From: an uncultured Porphyromonas sp.
GTDB lineage: Bacteria; Bacteroidota; Bacteroidia; Bacteroidales; Porphyromonadaceae
Length of the DNA: 18,133 nt
NCBI GenBank assembly: GCA_946997275.1
Contig: CAMPUN010000003.1
Coordinates: forward strand, 1-18,133
Direction of reading: 5' to 3'
The position numbers were made by a program, and so were the translations under genes. How positions within the stretch are numbered: the stretch's first letter is position 1; every line of letters starts with the position of its first letter. The notes under the pieces are model-generated. The model was not told the DNA's origin. It ran no database searches and saw nothing but the letters and a program-made list of their open reading frames with translations. This document shows positions 1 through 9,205 of this stretch, one piece after another.

Positions 1-2324
1 CTAAGAACAAGTCTTACCTGACGGCTTACCTGGCCTTCATCTATCATGTGGCTCGATATGAGCTCTTCCCCGAGGTGGAGCTTTATCGGTCACAGGGAGT
101 TCCCGGCAAGGACTTAGATCTCGTGATCGACATAGGCAACTCGCGCACCACAGCAGTACTGGTCGAGGATCATAAGATCTTCGAGCAGACGGCACTCTTG
201 AGACTTCTCGACTTTACAGCTCTAGAGGATCCAGAGGATCCCCGTGTGAGCTACCTGAGTGAGCCTTTTGCCATGCGACTGGTAACACGCAAGGTGAGCT
301 TCGGGCAGATAGGCAAGCGCAATAGTGAGCGCTTTACCTACCCGAGTATAGTGCGGCTCGGTCATGAGGCTGAGCGAATCCTACATCTAGCCAAGAGTGA
401 GGAAAATGAGGAGATGCCTATGACGCTCTCTAGTCCCAAGCGATATCTGTGGGACAAGCAGAGGAGTCAGAAGGAGTGGAAGTTTTCTATCCTCCCGAAC
501 GACAAAGATCCAGACGACGTCCTCTACCTACCAGGTATCTCCAAGATGATCGCTAGTGACGGCTCGATACTCCGCGATGGCAGTACGGGAGGGCAAACCT
601 TCTACTACTCACGGCGTACGATGATGACTCTTGCCTTCCTAGAGATCTTGGAGCAGACGCTTATGTACTCTAATAGTGTCTCATATCGTGAGGATCGTGG
701 CTCTATAGACAGTCCTCGCATACTACGGCGTGTCATCATAACCTGTCCTACAGCTATGTCACAGAAGGAGCGTGAGGCTCTAGTACACTGCGCCGAAGAT
801 GCCAACTATCTCTTCTCTACATACCATCAGTACGATCAGCGTATCGAGGTTTATCCCCAGATCAATAAGGATGCTGACGATACTCCGTACTGGTACTACG
901 ATGAGGCGACTTGCTCTCAGCTGGTCTATATGTATAGCGAGATAGGGCAGAAGTACAATGGCTTTTGCGAGGAGTTTTTCAATCTATATGGCAAGAAGGC
1001 CACAGGAGCACGCCCCACGCTCACCGTCGGGTCACTAGATATCGGTGCTGGCACCTCGGACTTGATGATCTGTAAGTATACGTACGAGCAGGATCGAATT
1101 ACGAAGGTGATTCCTGAGCCTCTCTTCTACGACAGCTATTACTTCGCAGGAGATGACATGCTCTATGACTTGATCAATGGCTTGCTCTTTTACAGTGACG
1201 AGGGTTCTTTTCGCAAGAAGCTGGCAGATCTCGACGAGCATGCTTATAGGCAGAAGCTACGAGACTTCTTTGGTCCCAACTATGCAGGTCAGACTATAAG
1301 GCAGCGCAACTTGAGGCGCAACTTCAACCTGCAGTACACCGTACCTCTGATGTATCATCTACTCTCGCTCCTCTCTGAGGAGAGGCGTGACTGCAACGTG
1401 CGCTATGAGGATCTCTTCCCCTCGGCGGAGCAAGAGCCCAACGAGTCTGTACAGCGAGGCTTCGAGGAGTTCTTTGGATTCTCTATGAGAGAGCTCTCGT
1501 GGGAGTTTAGTGGCCAGCAGATCTACGATATCGTCTCCAAGTCTTTTGAGCCTCTGCTGAGGATCATCTCCAGCATAGCCTACTCGACAGGGTGCGATAT
1601 CTTCCTTCTCTCTGGGCGTCCAGCCTCTCTGGCCCCGATACGAGATGTATTCCTCAAGTATTACCCTCTAACGCCGAATAGGCTTATCCTGCTCAACAAC
1701 TACAATGTGGGCTATTGGTACCCCTTCGGAAGCAATACGGGCTACATAACCAACCCCAAGACGGTGGTTGCCGTGGGAGGACTCATCGGCTTCTACTCAT
1801 CAGAGCTGGGTGGCCTCAAGGGCTTTCAGCTAGACACGAAGCTCCTAGGCGAGCGACTCACCTCTATCGTCAACTATGTAGAGCAACCAGACTCTGCAAG
1901 GAATACGCTCCACAGCTCGTATGTGCTCACGCCCAGTTCACCCTTTGGAGATGTAGTCGTATCGTCTCTCCCCAAGTCTCTCCAGATCAAGCAGCTGGAT
2001 GTAGACATCTATCCTGCTCGCCCACTCTTTACCATCAGCTTCAACCGCTCTGGTATGGGGCATCGGCTGAAGAGTACTAAGCCTCATCTCAACGATCTAC
2101 AGATACTACAAGAGGTAGATCTACAGGTTAAAAGCCTGGAGAAGAGACTTCCCTTCACGATCCATCTGAGTCGAGATGTCACCAATCTTGAGGATATCGA
2201 GATCGAGAGCATCACCGACAAAAACGATGAAGATATAACAGTCAGCGACCTCTCTATCAATGTACAGAGCCTCGGTCTAGAGGATGGCTACTGGCTGGAT
2301 ACTGGAGTCTTCAATCTAGAGTAA
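1..2324 (+). CDS. SrfB-like actin/Hsp70-fold ATPase, 5' end cut by window edge
   Basis: This encodes a large protein of the SrfB family (virulence factor SrfB), with an actin/Hsp70/ASKHA-type nucleotide-binding fold. Numbering from the in-frame GTG at 48, the phosphate-1 motif is DIGNSRTT at residues 28-35, the phosphate-2 motif is DIGAGTSDL at 331-339, and an adenosine-type motif, LLSGRP, lies near 520-525. Together these suggest an ATP-binding cytoplasmic protein. The reading frame stays open upstream of the GTG to base 3 with protein-like sequence (YLAFIYHVARYELFPE across the join). No ribosome-binding site precedes the GTG, and SrfB proteins usually run to about 1000 residues. I therefore treat the gene as 5'-partial. 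It is followed 35 bp downstream by an SrfC-like GTPase, the usual srfB-srfC order, which supports the call. Family assignment is from motifs, size and context, not a search. The molecular function of SrfB is not established. Confidence 0.8.
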   Translation, partial: KNKSYLTAYLAFIYHVARYELFPEVELYRSQGVPGKDLDLVIDIGNSRTTAVLVEDHKIFEQTALLRLLDFTALEDPEDPRVSYLSEPFAMRLVTRKVSFGQIGKRNSERFTYPSIVRLGHEAERILHLAKSEENEEMPMTLSSPKRYLWDKQRSQKEWKFSILPNDKDPDDVLYLPGISKMIASDGSILRDGSTGGQTFYYSRRTMMTLAFLEILEQTLMYSNSVSYREDRGSIDSPRILRRVIITCPTAMSQKEREALVHCAEDANYLFSTYHQYDQRIEVYPQINKDADDTPYWYYDEATCSQLVYMYSEIGQKYNGFCEEFFNLYGKKATGARPTLTVGSLDIGAGTSDLMICKYTYEQDRITKVIPEPLFYDSYYFAGDDMLYDLINGLLFYSDEGSFRKKLADLDEHAYRQKLRDFFGPNYAGQTIRQRNLRRNFNLQYTVPLMYHLLSLLSEERRDCNVRYEDLFPSAEQEPNESVQRGFEEFFGFSMRELSWEFSGQQIYDIVSKSFEPLLRIISSIAYSTGCDIFLLSGRPASLAPIRDVFLKYYPLTPNRLILLNNYNVGYWYPFGSNTGYITNPKTVVAVGGLIGFYSSELGGLKGFQLDTKLLGERLTSIVNYVEQPDSARNTLHSSYVLTPSSPFGDVVVSSLPKSLQIKQLDVDIYPARPLFTISFNRSGMGHRLKSTKPHLNDLQILQEVDLQVKSLEKRLPFTIHLSRDVTNLEDIEIESITDKNDEDITVSDLSINVQSLGLEDGYWLDTGVFNLE

Positions 2325-2359
2325 GAGAGCGTACAGTCTAACAAGAACCGAACATCCTT

Positions 2360-5188
2360 ATGATAGCCAACATAAATGATCAGCTCAGCGCACTAGAGCG
2401 AGCCATACAGTGGAGCAAGAAGTATCCCGAGGAAAACCTCGAGTCTACCCTACTAGAGCGCAAGCGCCGAGAGATAAAGCGCGTTAAGAACACCCTCGAG
2501 ATCAACTGCTCTGTAGCTGCCTACGGAGAGAGCCAAGTGGGTAAGTCGTACCTAATGAGCAGTCTCTTATCCACACCGACGAATCCATTTGAGATCAGTG
2601 ACGGGGATAGGAAGTACAGCTTCATCGATGAGATAAATACTAGTGGGGGTAACCTCTCTCAGACGGAGTCCACAGGTATCGTGACTCGGTTTACGACTCG
2701 CCAAGACAATGCGACTCCAAGAGGACAGGTCAAGATAACCCTCTTTAGCATAGCAGACATACTGACTATGCTCTGCGACTCTTACTACAATGACCTCAAG
2801 CTCGATGTAGAGGATCAGCAAGAGATAGATATTACGGAGAGACTGCGCAATGAGTTCAAGGAGTGCATAGATCGGGAGAGGGGTAAGCAGGAGTTTCTGA
2901 CCGAAGATGATCTCTTCTATATATATGAGTACATCAAGAGGGAGCTGGGCCTCAAGGCTCAACAAGTGGTCAACTCTCGATTTCCCCACGAGATAGGAGC
3001 CAGCATTGAGTACATACACCCAGATCGCTGGAGTCAGCTCTTCTCCTTCTTATGGCATGACAATCCCTCGATCACTCAGCTCTTTAGCACACTCATCAGA
3101 GAGCTCAAGAAGCTACACTTTGCCTCGGTAGTATATGTTCCCTTTAGAGCAGTACTGAGAGAGTACGGATCCATACTCAAGGTGGAGTGGCTAGACTACA
3201 TTATGTCTGACGAGCAGAAGGCTGAGAATAGTAATGATGAGCCCCTGGTAGATGTTTTCGGAGCAAGTGGCCTACTCTGCAAGGACTTTAGAAAGTCCTC
3301 ACTCTCGGCTCTGATTGCTGAGCTTACCTTCACCCTACAATCAGAGATTGCCGAGGAGCGCCCCTTCCTCAAGAAGCTAGATCTCCTGGACTTTCCTGGC
3401 GCACGCTCTCGTCTGCAAGTTGAAGGAGAGACGCTGAGCCAGCAAGATGGAGAGAGAGACATTATCCCAGCCTTGCTCCGCCGTGGTAAGGTGGCTTATC
3501 TCTTTAACAAGTACTCGCACGCCTTGCTCATTAGTGCTGTACTCTTTTGCCATCACAATGACCAGCGCACGGAGGCTACTCTAGGCAACACCATCACCCA
3601 GTGGATCAGCGAGAACATTGGCAAGAACGAAGCCGAGCGAAGCAAGTACCTAAAGAAGCTACAAGGAGTCTCACCTCTATTCTTCATTGGCACTAAGTTC
3701 AACAAGGAGCTGGTCTGTACTAAGATGGATATTCTATCGCAAAAAGAGCCCTCGGGCGAGAACAAACTGAGCGAGCGGTGGAAGCGCTTTGATGTAGTGA
3801 TTCCCGAGTTGATCGGCACTGCCAGGTGGTTCGACCATTGGATCGAGCCAGACGCTACGCAGCCCTCCTCAGCCTTCCAGAGCATATACCTCCTGAGAGA
3901 CTACTACTGGTCTGGCTATTATCGCATCTTCGAGGGCTATAGTGAAGGGGCAAACAAGAGTCCCGAGACTGGCTATGCACAGAATAGTGAGTACCCTAAC
4001 TTCATGAAGGATGTACGACAGAGCTTTATCGACCATCCTTTTGTCAAGGCTCACTTTCGCGACCCTGAGAAGGCTTGGGACTCGGTAGCGACCCCTCGCA
4101 ACGATGGCTCTAAAGCAATCATAGAGGATCTAAACAAGATCGCAGGTTGTCTAGACGCTGCCAGACGCGAACGCTATACACAGCAGCTCAACGAGATTAA
4201 GGAGAGTACGCTCTCACTCCTTGAGCCACACTATGAGTCTGAGGAGTCGTCCGAACGTAATAAGCGCATACAGAAAGTGGTCGGCTCTATACGCAGGAGT
4301 ACGATGGAGGTGGGAAATCATCCTGAGATCTTTGGCTACGCTATAGATAGTCTTATGATACCCGCAAGCCTGCTACATCGTGTAGCCTATGATATATTGA
4401 TCCTACAGAAGGAGACTCCTAAGGACCTCAATGCGATGCTACTCCTACGTGAGACGCTAGGCATATCAGGCGACACATCTGCCGATCAGGTCAAGCAGCT
4501 TGTCGAGGGATACTTCGGTGCAGATAGTCAGGCAATCCTCGAGGAGTATGGAGTCACGATCGAGGAGCTCTCCTCAGGAGCCAATGAGCTCAACTCAACC
4601 GTCGAGAAACTCCTCGCCTCCAAGATACTATCCACATGGCAGAGCTATCTAAGTAGCAAGGTAGAGGATGTCAAGGAGTATATCCATCAGGCAGCAGACG
4701 TAATCGACAAGCTCATCGTCCTTGCCAAGAGCAAAAAGATAAAGTGTGAACTAGAGCATCAGATAGAGGGATACATCATATCGATCCAAGAGAAGTCTGT
4801 ACTACCTACCTTCATAGCAGACTACGCTTCGCTCTTTCTCAATCACTTTGTCTGCACTATGGGCAGTGACTTCGTCAATGATGATGATCGAAAGGTAATC
4901 GGACAGAGAGCTGAGAAGTGTTCTGTCATGCACAATCCTATCGTACACATAGAGCCTAGCCGTGGTAACAAACCTATCGATGATGTGATCGCTGGACTTG
5001 CCGTATACAATAACCCGACAGGGTCTAACACGGTCACGACGATCATGAAGTCCTCGTTTTTCAAGCAATTTCAGCTATGGCAGGGTCGGGTCATCGACTG
5101 TATTCTCCTCACCTCTGATGCCTCTACCAAGGATCCTATAGCCAACAAAGAGCTTGGGGATATCATCGCTAGTACCCAAATCCTATAA
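2360..5188 (+). CDS. SrfC-like dynamin-type GTPase
   Basis: This is a 942-residue cytoplasmic P-loop protein resembling the SrfC / 'putative bacterial virulence factor' family, which is distantly related to dynamin-like GTPases. The Walker A (G1) motif is GESQVGKS at residues 56-63. The G3 motif is DFPG at 344-347, in LDLLDFPGARSR. The likely G4 position is TKFN at 445-448, where GTPases normally have (N/T)KxD, so the guanine-specificity Asp appears to be Asn. About 450 residues of mostly helical sequence follow the GTPase domain, as in dynamin-like stalks. No signal peptide or membrane segment is visible. It starts at an ATG 35 bp after the SrfB-like gene and ends 16 bp before the protease gene, so co-transcription is likely. 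Known: SrfB and SrfC are neighbours in enterobacteria. Inferred: the two work together here. An AAA-type P-loop ATPase is an alternative, but the DxxG motif favours a GTPase. Confidence 0.75.
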   Translation: MIANINDQLSALERAIQWSKKYPEENLESTLLERKRREIKRVKNTLEINCSVAAYGESQVGKSYLMSSLLSTPTNPFEISDGDRKYSFIDEINTSGGNLSQTESTGIVTRFTTRQDNATPRGQVKITLFSIADILTMLCDSYYNDLKLDVEDQQEIDITERLRNEFKECIDRERGKQEFLTEDDLFYIYEYIKRELGLKAQQVVNSRFPHEIGASIEYIHPDRWSQLFSFLWHDNPSITQLFSTLIRELKKLHFASVVYVPFRAVLREYGSILKVEWLDYIMSDEQKAENSNDEPLVDVFGASGLLCKDFRKSSLSALIAELTFTLQSEIAEERPFLKKLDLLDFPGARSRLQVEGETLSQQDGERDIIPALLRRGKVAYLFNKYSHALLISAVLFCHHNDQRTEATLGNTITQWISENIGKNEAERSKYLKKLQGVSPLFFIGTKFNKELVCTKMDILSQKEPSGENKLSERWKRFDVVIPELIGTARWFDHWIEPDATQPSSAFQSIYLLRDYYWSGYYRIFEGYSEGANKSPETGYAQNSEYPNFMKDVRQSFIDHPFVKAHFRDPEKAWDSVATPRNDGSKAIIEDLNKIAGCLDAARRERYTQQLNEIKESTLSLLEPHYESEESSERNKRIQKVVGSIRRSTMEVGNHPEIFGYAIDSLMIPASLLHRVAYDILILQKETPKDLNAMLLLRETLGISGDTSADQVKQLVEGYFGADSQAILEEYGVTIEELSSGANELNSTVEKLLASKILSTWQSYLSSKVEDVKEYIHQAADVIDKLIVLAKSKKIKCELEHQIEGYIISIQEKSVLPTFIADYASLFLNHFVCTMGSDFVNDDDRKVIGQRAEKCSVMHNPIVHIEPSRGNKPIDDVIAGLAVYNNPTGSNTVTTIMKSSFFKQFQLWQGRVIDCILLTSDASTKDPIANKELGDIIASTQIL

Positions 5189-5204
5189 ACTAGACAATTG
5201 AACT

Positions 5205-7964
5205 ATGAGTAGGGACAACAAATTCTATGGCAAGCGCAGGCTCTGCCAGACGAATCTCAAGTATTTTGACAAGATCCAGCGACTAGGTAGCGATCAGCTC
5301 TACAAGCGCTACAACAGTGTAGAGCCTATCCTCCAGAACAACATTTCCAAGGAGTATCAAGACTTCCTAGCACAGCCTGACTTTGACCCAAACTTTGGCA
5401 CTATCGTATGGCATGGTGTGCAGTGGCAGAAGGCACCTAGACTACTCTCTCAGCTAGAAGGTGAGGCGAGAGCGCACTATGAGGAGATCCTGCAAGAGAC
5501 GCTCACACATTACCAGCAAGCTGTAGAGCAGTGCCGCAATGAGGAGGAGCGGATGACTCTCGCAGGGATCCTCTCCAGCATTGACGAGCGATTTATCTAT
5601 TGTTATGATGACCGAGTCGTTGTCGTAGCGTGGGGTATGAGAGAGAAGGAGAAGAATATCAAGGTCTTCCCTCTCGAAGAACTCTTTGTAGCACCTCAAG
5701 AGCCAGAGCCTGAAGAGGCAGTCCAAGAGCCAGAGGTAGAGGAGACACCCGAAGAGATTGCTCCCGAGGAGCCGCCCGTCACGCCTCCGCCATACAGCAA
5801 GGTGGTGGAGCCTCAGGAGGATCTCCTCGTTGTAGCTTTTAACCCAGGTCTGCATGGAAGGCTAGATTATGGAGCTAGCAGTGTCACCATACCTAGAGGA
5901 GGTCGTCTAGACACTAGCCAGATACCTACGATCATACCTGAGAGTGGATACCTCTTTACAGGCTGGGACATTAACCTCGATGAGCCTATCCAGAGCGACA
6001 TCATAGCGACAGCGCAGTATCGCTCCTCGATCGTACGAGCCACCTTCAATGCTGGGGAATATGGTATGCTGAAGAGAAGGCGCAGAGAGGTCGATATGCC
6101 TATTGAGCTGGGATCTGTAGTCGCTCCAAGCGCCATTCCTAGAGTCAAGAGCAAGAGAGGCTATCGCTTCACTGGTTGGTCTACCGATATATCGCAACCT
6201 CTGAGTGAAGACACGACCTTCACCGCCCAATACGAGCAGAATAAAAGATGTTGGTATTGGTGGGGTCAACGAACTTGGTGGGAGTGGCTCCTATGGGGAC
6301 TCCTGTTTCTACTACTCTTATTCTTAATACTATGGTTGCTCGGAAGCGGATGTAGCAGTTGCGCATCGCACCTTTATAATGATGACGAAGAGCGAGTCTA
6401 TGAGGAGATCCCCGTAGACAGCGTAGGCTCTGTAGATCAGATACGAGGAGATGATGGCTCTTACTATGATGACAATGGTCGAGTCAGAGACATCCTCGGA
6501 GATGACGAGAGTCTACCCGAGGGAACCGTTGTGGCTCCCATAATGGGTGACGATGGAAGACCTCCTCGCATCATTGACTCCGATGAGCAGATTCCCATCA
6601 TAGCGGATCGGCTTAATGTCTATCTAACCGACGACAATGCAAACTTACAGCAGTGGGTCAAAGACTTCAAGGGGAAGTATCCCTCTGACAACTACCGCAT
6701 CATCGGTGTTGATCCCAATGCTCAGCTGATTCAGATCCAAGTACCTTCGTCAGAGCGCGAGTCACTTGGCAAGAGACTGCCTCAGGAGTTACCACGTCAG
6801 CCATTTTTTGTCGTTGACGAGGCTATCGTAGAGCATGCCGGTACTCCTACACAGGCTCTCAACAGTAACAATCTAAGGGGCTGGCACCTCAAAGCTGTGA
6901 ACGCGCCCGCTGCGTGGCAGATGACCAAGGGTAGCCCCGAGGTTATCGTTGCGGTCATAGACGATGGCATAGATGCTAGCCACCCCATCTTTCAGGGACG
7001 TCTCTATAGGCCCTACAATGTGTTCACTCAAAACAACTACCTGAGCACTGGTCAGGGTCATGGCACCCACGTCGCTGCAATAGCGGCTGGCTCTACTGCA
7101 TACTACAATCAAGGTGCCGCAGGCATAGCCCCCAACTGTAAGATTATGCCTGTACAAGTCTTTGATAATGGGATCTGTACTATATCAGCAATGGTCAGTG
7201 GCATTATGTATGCTGTGCTACATGGAGCAGACGTAGTCAACATGTCCTTAGGCCCCAGTGGTATGGAGCAGTTTGCTAGGCTACCTCGAGACGAGCAGCG
7301 CAAGCTTGCGAAGGTTCTCTTCAAAGGTTACGAGCAGGTCTTTCAGCATGTAACCAAGACTGTCACAAAGCATAATGCTATCCTAGTCATTGCTACGGGC
7401 AATGAGAATGTCGTGGCAGCTCTCTCTCCCACTTGTAGAAATTCGCTAACGACGCTCAATGTCGCAGCGGTCAACCCTGACCTTAATCTCTCAGACTTTA
7501 CAAATTACGATCAGGGAGCCAACATAGCAGCACCAGGCGTTGCCATCTATAGTGCTACTCCTCATCGATCATTTGAGTCTTACGATGGGACTAGTATGGC
7601 CGCTCCCATAGTCGCTGGCTCAGTAGCACTGATGCGTAGTACCTACTCCCCTCTGACAGCCCAGCAAGCTCTCTATATATTGAGACGTTCAGGCTATCCT
7701 ATAGATCATAGCGACACTCCTATGATACAGATCGATAGAGCTCTGACACTCCTCAAGCAGATGGTGCAAGACGGCTCTATCAGCAAGATTAAACAAGGGG
7801 GTGGCACTGTCCAACCTGACGGGGAGATGGTCAGCAGAGAGTCCACAGAGTCATCTACTACAGACTCCCAAGCACAGCTGAGAGCACGCCTTAGCGAGCT
7901 GCAAGAGCAGCAGCGTGCGTTACAGCAAGAAATAGATAACATCCAGAGACAACTACAAGAATAG
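5205..7964 (+). CDS. Membrane-anchored S8 (subtilisin-like) serine protease with InlB-like repeats
   Basis: This 919-residue subtilase has a complete catalytic set: Asp586 in AVIDDGID, His619 in GHGTHVAA, oxyanion Asn733 in ATGNEN, and Ser797 in DGTSMAAP. The order of parts is: a helical N-terminal domain (1-160); an E/P-rich linker (164-196); two Listeria-Bacteroides (InlB B) type repeats at about 208-272 and 278-343, each with a YxFTGW core; a Trp-rich stretch; one membrane span (361-379); a CSSC motif (383-386); an acidic region; a possible inhibitor-I9-like propeptide (468-547); the S8 domain (about 570-850); and a C-terminal coiled coil (about 888-919). There is no N-terminal signal peptide. 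The basic residues just before the span predict N-in, C-out topology, so the protease would be periplasmic and the repeats cytoplasmic. It lies 16 bp from both neighbours. Substrate is unknown; processing of a neighbouring membrane protein is a guess. Confidence 0.9.
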   Translation: MSRDNKFYGKRRLCQTNLKYFDKIQRLGSDQLYKRYNSVEPILQNNISKEYQDFLAQPDFDPNFGTIVWHGVQWQKAPRLLSQLEGEARAHYEEILQETLTHYQQAVEQCRNEEERMTLAGILSSIDERFIYCYDDRVVVVAWGMREKEKNIKVFPLEELFVAPQEPEPEEAVQEPEVEETPEEIAPEEPPVTPPPYSKVVEPQEDLLVVAFNPGLHGRLDYGASSVTIPRGGRLDTSQIPTIIPESGYLFTGWDINLDEPIQSDIIATAQYRSSIVRATFNAGEYGMLKRRRREVDMPIELGSVVAPSAIPRVKSKRGYRFTGWSTDISQPLSEDTTFTAQYEQNKRCWYWWGQRTWWEWLLWGLLFLLLLFLILWLLGSGCSSCASHLYNDDEERVYEEIPVDSVGSVDQIRGDDGSYYDDNGRVRDILGDDESLPEGTVVAPIMGDDGRPPRIIDSDEQIPIIADRLNVYLTDDNANLQQWVKDFKGKYPSDNYRIIGVDPNAQLIQIQVPSSERESLGKRLPQELPRQPFFVVDEAIVEHAGTPTQALNSNNLRGWHLKAVNAPAAWQMTKGSPEVIVAVIDDGIDASHPIFQGRLYRPYNVFTQNNYLSTGQGHGTHVAAIAAGSTAYYNQGAAGIAPNCKIMPVQVFDNGICTISAMVSGIMYAVLHGADVVNMSLGPSGMEQFARLPRDEQRKLAKVLFKGYEQVFQHVTKTVTKHNAILVIATGNENVVAALSPTCRNSLTTLNVAAVNPDLNLSDFTNYDQGANIAAPGVAIYSATPHRSFESYDGTSMAAPIVAGSVALMRSTYSPLTAQQALYILRRSGYPIDHSDTPMIQIDRALTLLKQMVQDGSISKIKQGGGTVQPDGEMVSRESTESSTTDSQAQLRARLSELQEQQRALQQEIDNIQRQLQE

Positions 7965-7980
7965 ATAGACTACATCCTCT

Positions 7981-9117
7981 ATGGGAAAGAATAGCAATGT
8001 ATGGAATGAGGGTCCCTCATTCTCTTGGGCCAATGCTACGCTTGCCTTCGCCATCATCGCTATGGCGATCGGTACCTATATGCAAGGCTTCTATAAGACG
8101 GGAGACTATGTAGAGGCCCTACTCGTAGCTTCTGTAGTGCCAACGATACCTGACCTGACCTTTACGATTGTCTCGTTGGGACTCTTTCTAGGCATCCAGT
8201 TTCTAAAGGGCACAAGCAGACACTTTGCCAAGCGCATTTGGTGGGAGCGTGCTTTAGTCTTTCTGACACTGCCTATCTTCCTACTCTCGCTGAGTCCCAT
8301 CAACTATACTTGTCGTGTCATAGAGCAGAGCGAAGAAATCCAAAAGAACTTTGCAGATGGGGTCAATACCTTCAAGGGACTCTTTAAGGAGTACGACCAG
8401 TACTGCCACGAGCGACTAGATAGTTACAATCACACACTTGACTCCAGCTTACCCTCTCGATCCAACCAGCGTGAATCTAGTGCTGATCACAGCCCCTATG
8501 CTAAGGAAAACTACCTTCTGACACTCAGACTACAGCTCTTACCTCCGACAGAAGCCTTTGCGCAGTTTAGAGAGGAAGCACAAAAGTGGATAGAGGTCAA
8601 TGGTCAGAAGCCCTCTGTGTGGAATCCCTTTCTCATAGGCAATACAGATGCCATCTTGAGTGGAGTATCACAGTGGATCAGCCAGCTAGAGGACTTTAGT
8701 CGTACCAACTTTTCCTACGAGCGACAGTATCCCACCTTCGAGCAGGCTGTAGGACTCTTAGAGCACTGCCAGGCTTCCTTCAGTCAGGTCAAGGAGATCG
8801 TGCGCAACCAGAGTGGCTTCAGTAAGCATACTATATGGCTAGGCTTGCTTTTTTACAGCCTACTCATCACTCCCTACTTATTACAGCCACGACACACCAA
8901 GGCTAGAAACTACTATAGCCTATGGAAAGGGGGTAAAAACATAAGAAGATCGTCTAGTCTAGTCACTAGTCAAGCCACTAGACCCAGCATCCCATTATCC
9001 GACGAAGTGCCTCTCAAGGCAAGGGAGCGAAAGCCCTCCAGCTTCTCACTCAACAATGATAACCAGCAGAGCAAGGGACAAGGTAGCAAGAGCAAGAGTT
9101 CATCATTCGAGCTATGA
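7981..9117 (+). CDS. Four-span membrane protein with periplasmic loop and basic tail
   Basis: I do not recognise this family. The 378-residue protein has predicted membrane spans at about residues 17-36, 56-75, 89-106 and 284-302. The loop between spans 2 and 3 is basic (KGTSRHFAKR), which by the positive-inside rule puts both termini in the cytoplasm and the approximately 175-residue region 108-283 in the periplasm. That region is hydrophilic and helix-rich. The last 75 residues form a low-complexity tail rich in Ser, Lys and Arg, probably disordered and cytoplasmic. The gene starts 16 bp after the protease gene and so is surely in the same transcription unit. Its periplasmic loop would be on the same side as the protease domain, making it a plausible partner or substrate (inference only). 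Confidence 0.8.
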   Translation: MGKNSNVWNEGPSFSWANATLAFAIIAMAIGTYMQGFYKTGDYVEALLVASVVPTIPDLTFTIVSLGLFLGIQFLKGTSRHFAKRIWWERALVFLTLPIFLLSLSPINYTCRVIEQSEEIQKNFADGVNTFKGLFKEYDQYCHERLDSYNHTLDSSLPSRSNQRESSADHSPYAKENYLLTLRLQLLPPTEAFAQFREEAQKWIEVNGQKPSVWNPFLIGNTDAILSGVSQWISQLEDFSRTNFSYERQYPTFEQAVGLLEHCQASFSQVKEIVRNQSGFSKHTIWLGLLFYSLLITPYLLQPRHTKARNYYSLWKGGKNIRRSSSLVTSQATRPSIPLSDEVPLKARERKPSSFSLNNDNQQSKGQGSKSKSSSFEL

Positions 9118-9205
9118 TCACGCACCCTCTGTCCACTTTTAGGCTAGGAAACAAGCTTGATGCCACTAACGATCCATATCTATCGAAACATCAGTACAAG
9201 CGACT

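Noticed and set aside
1715..2080. 121-codon + strand frame inside the SrfB-like gene
   Set aside because: It is out of frame within a well supported gene and its translation has no domain-like pattern.
2567..3019. 150-codon minus-strand frame
   Set aside because: It is antisense to the SrfC-like gene within a continuous, motif-bearing ORF. The same applies to the other minus-strand frames in the window.
5205..7964. Gasdermin-type defence cluster, in which a protease activates a pore-former
   Set aside because: No neighbour resembles a gasdermin, and the protease is predicted to be periplasmic, so the comparison is only loose.
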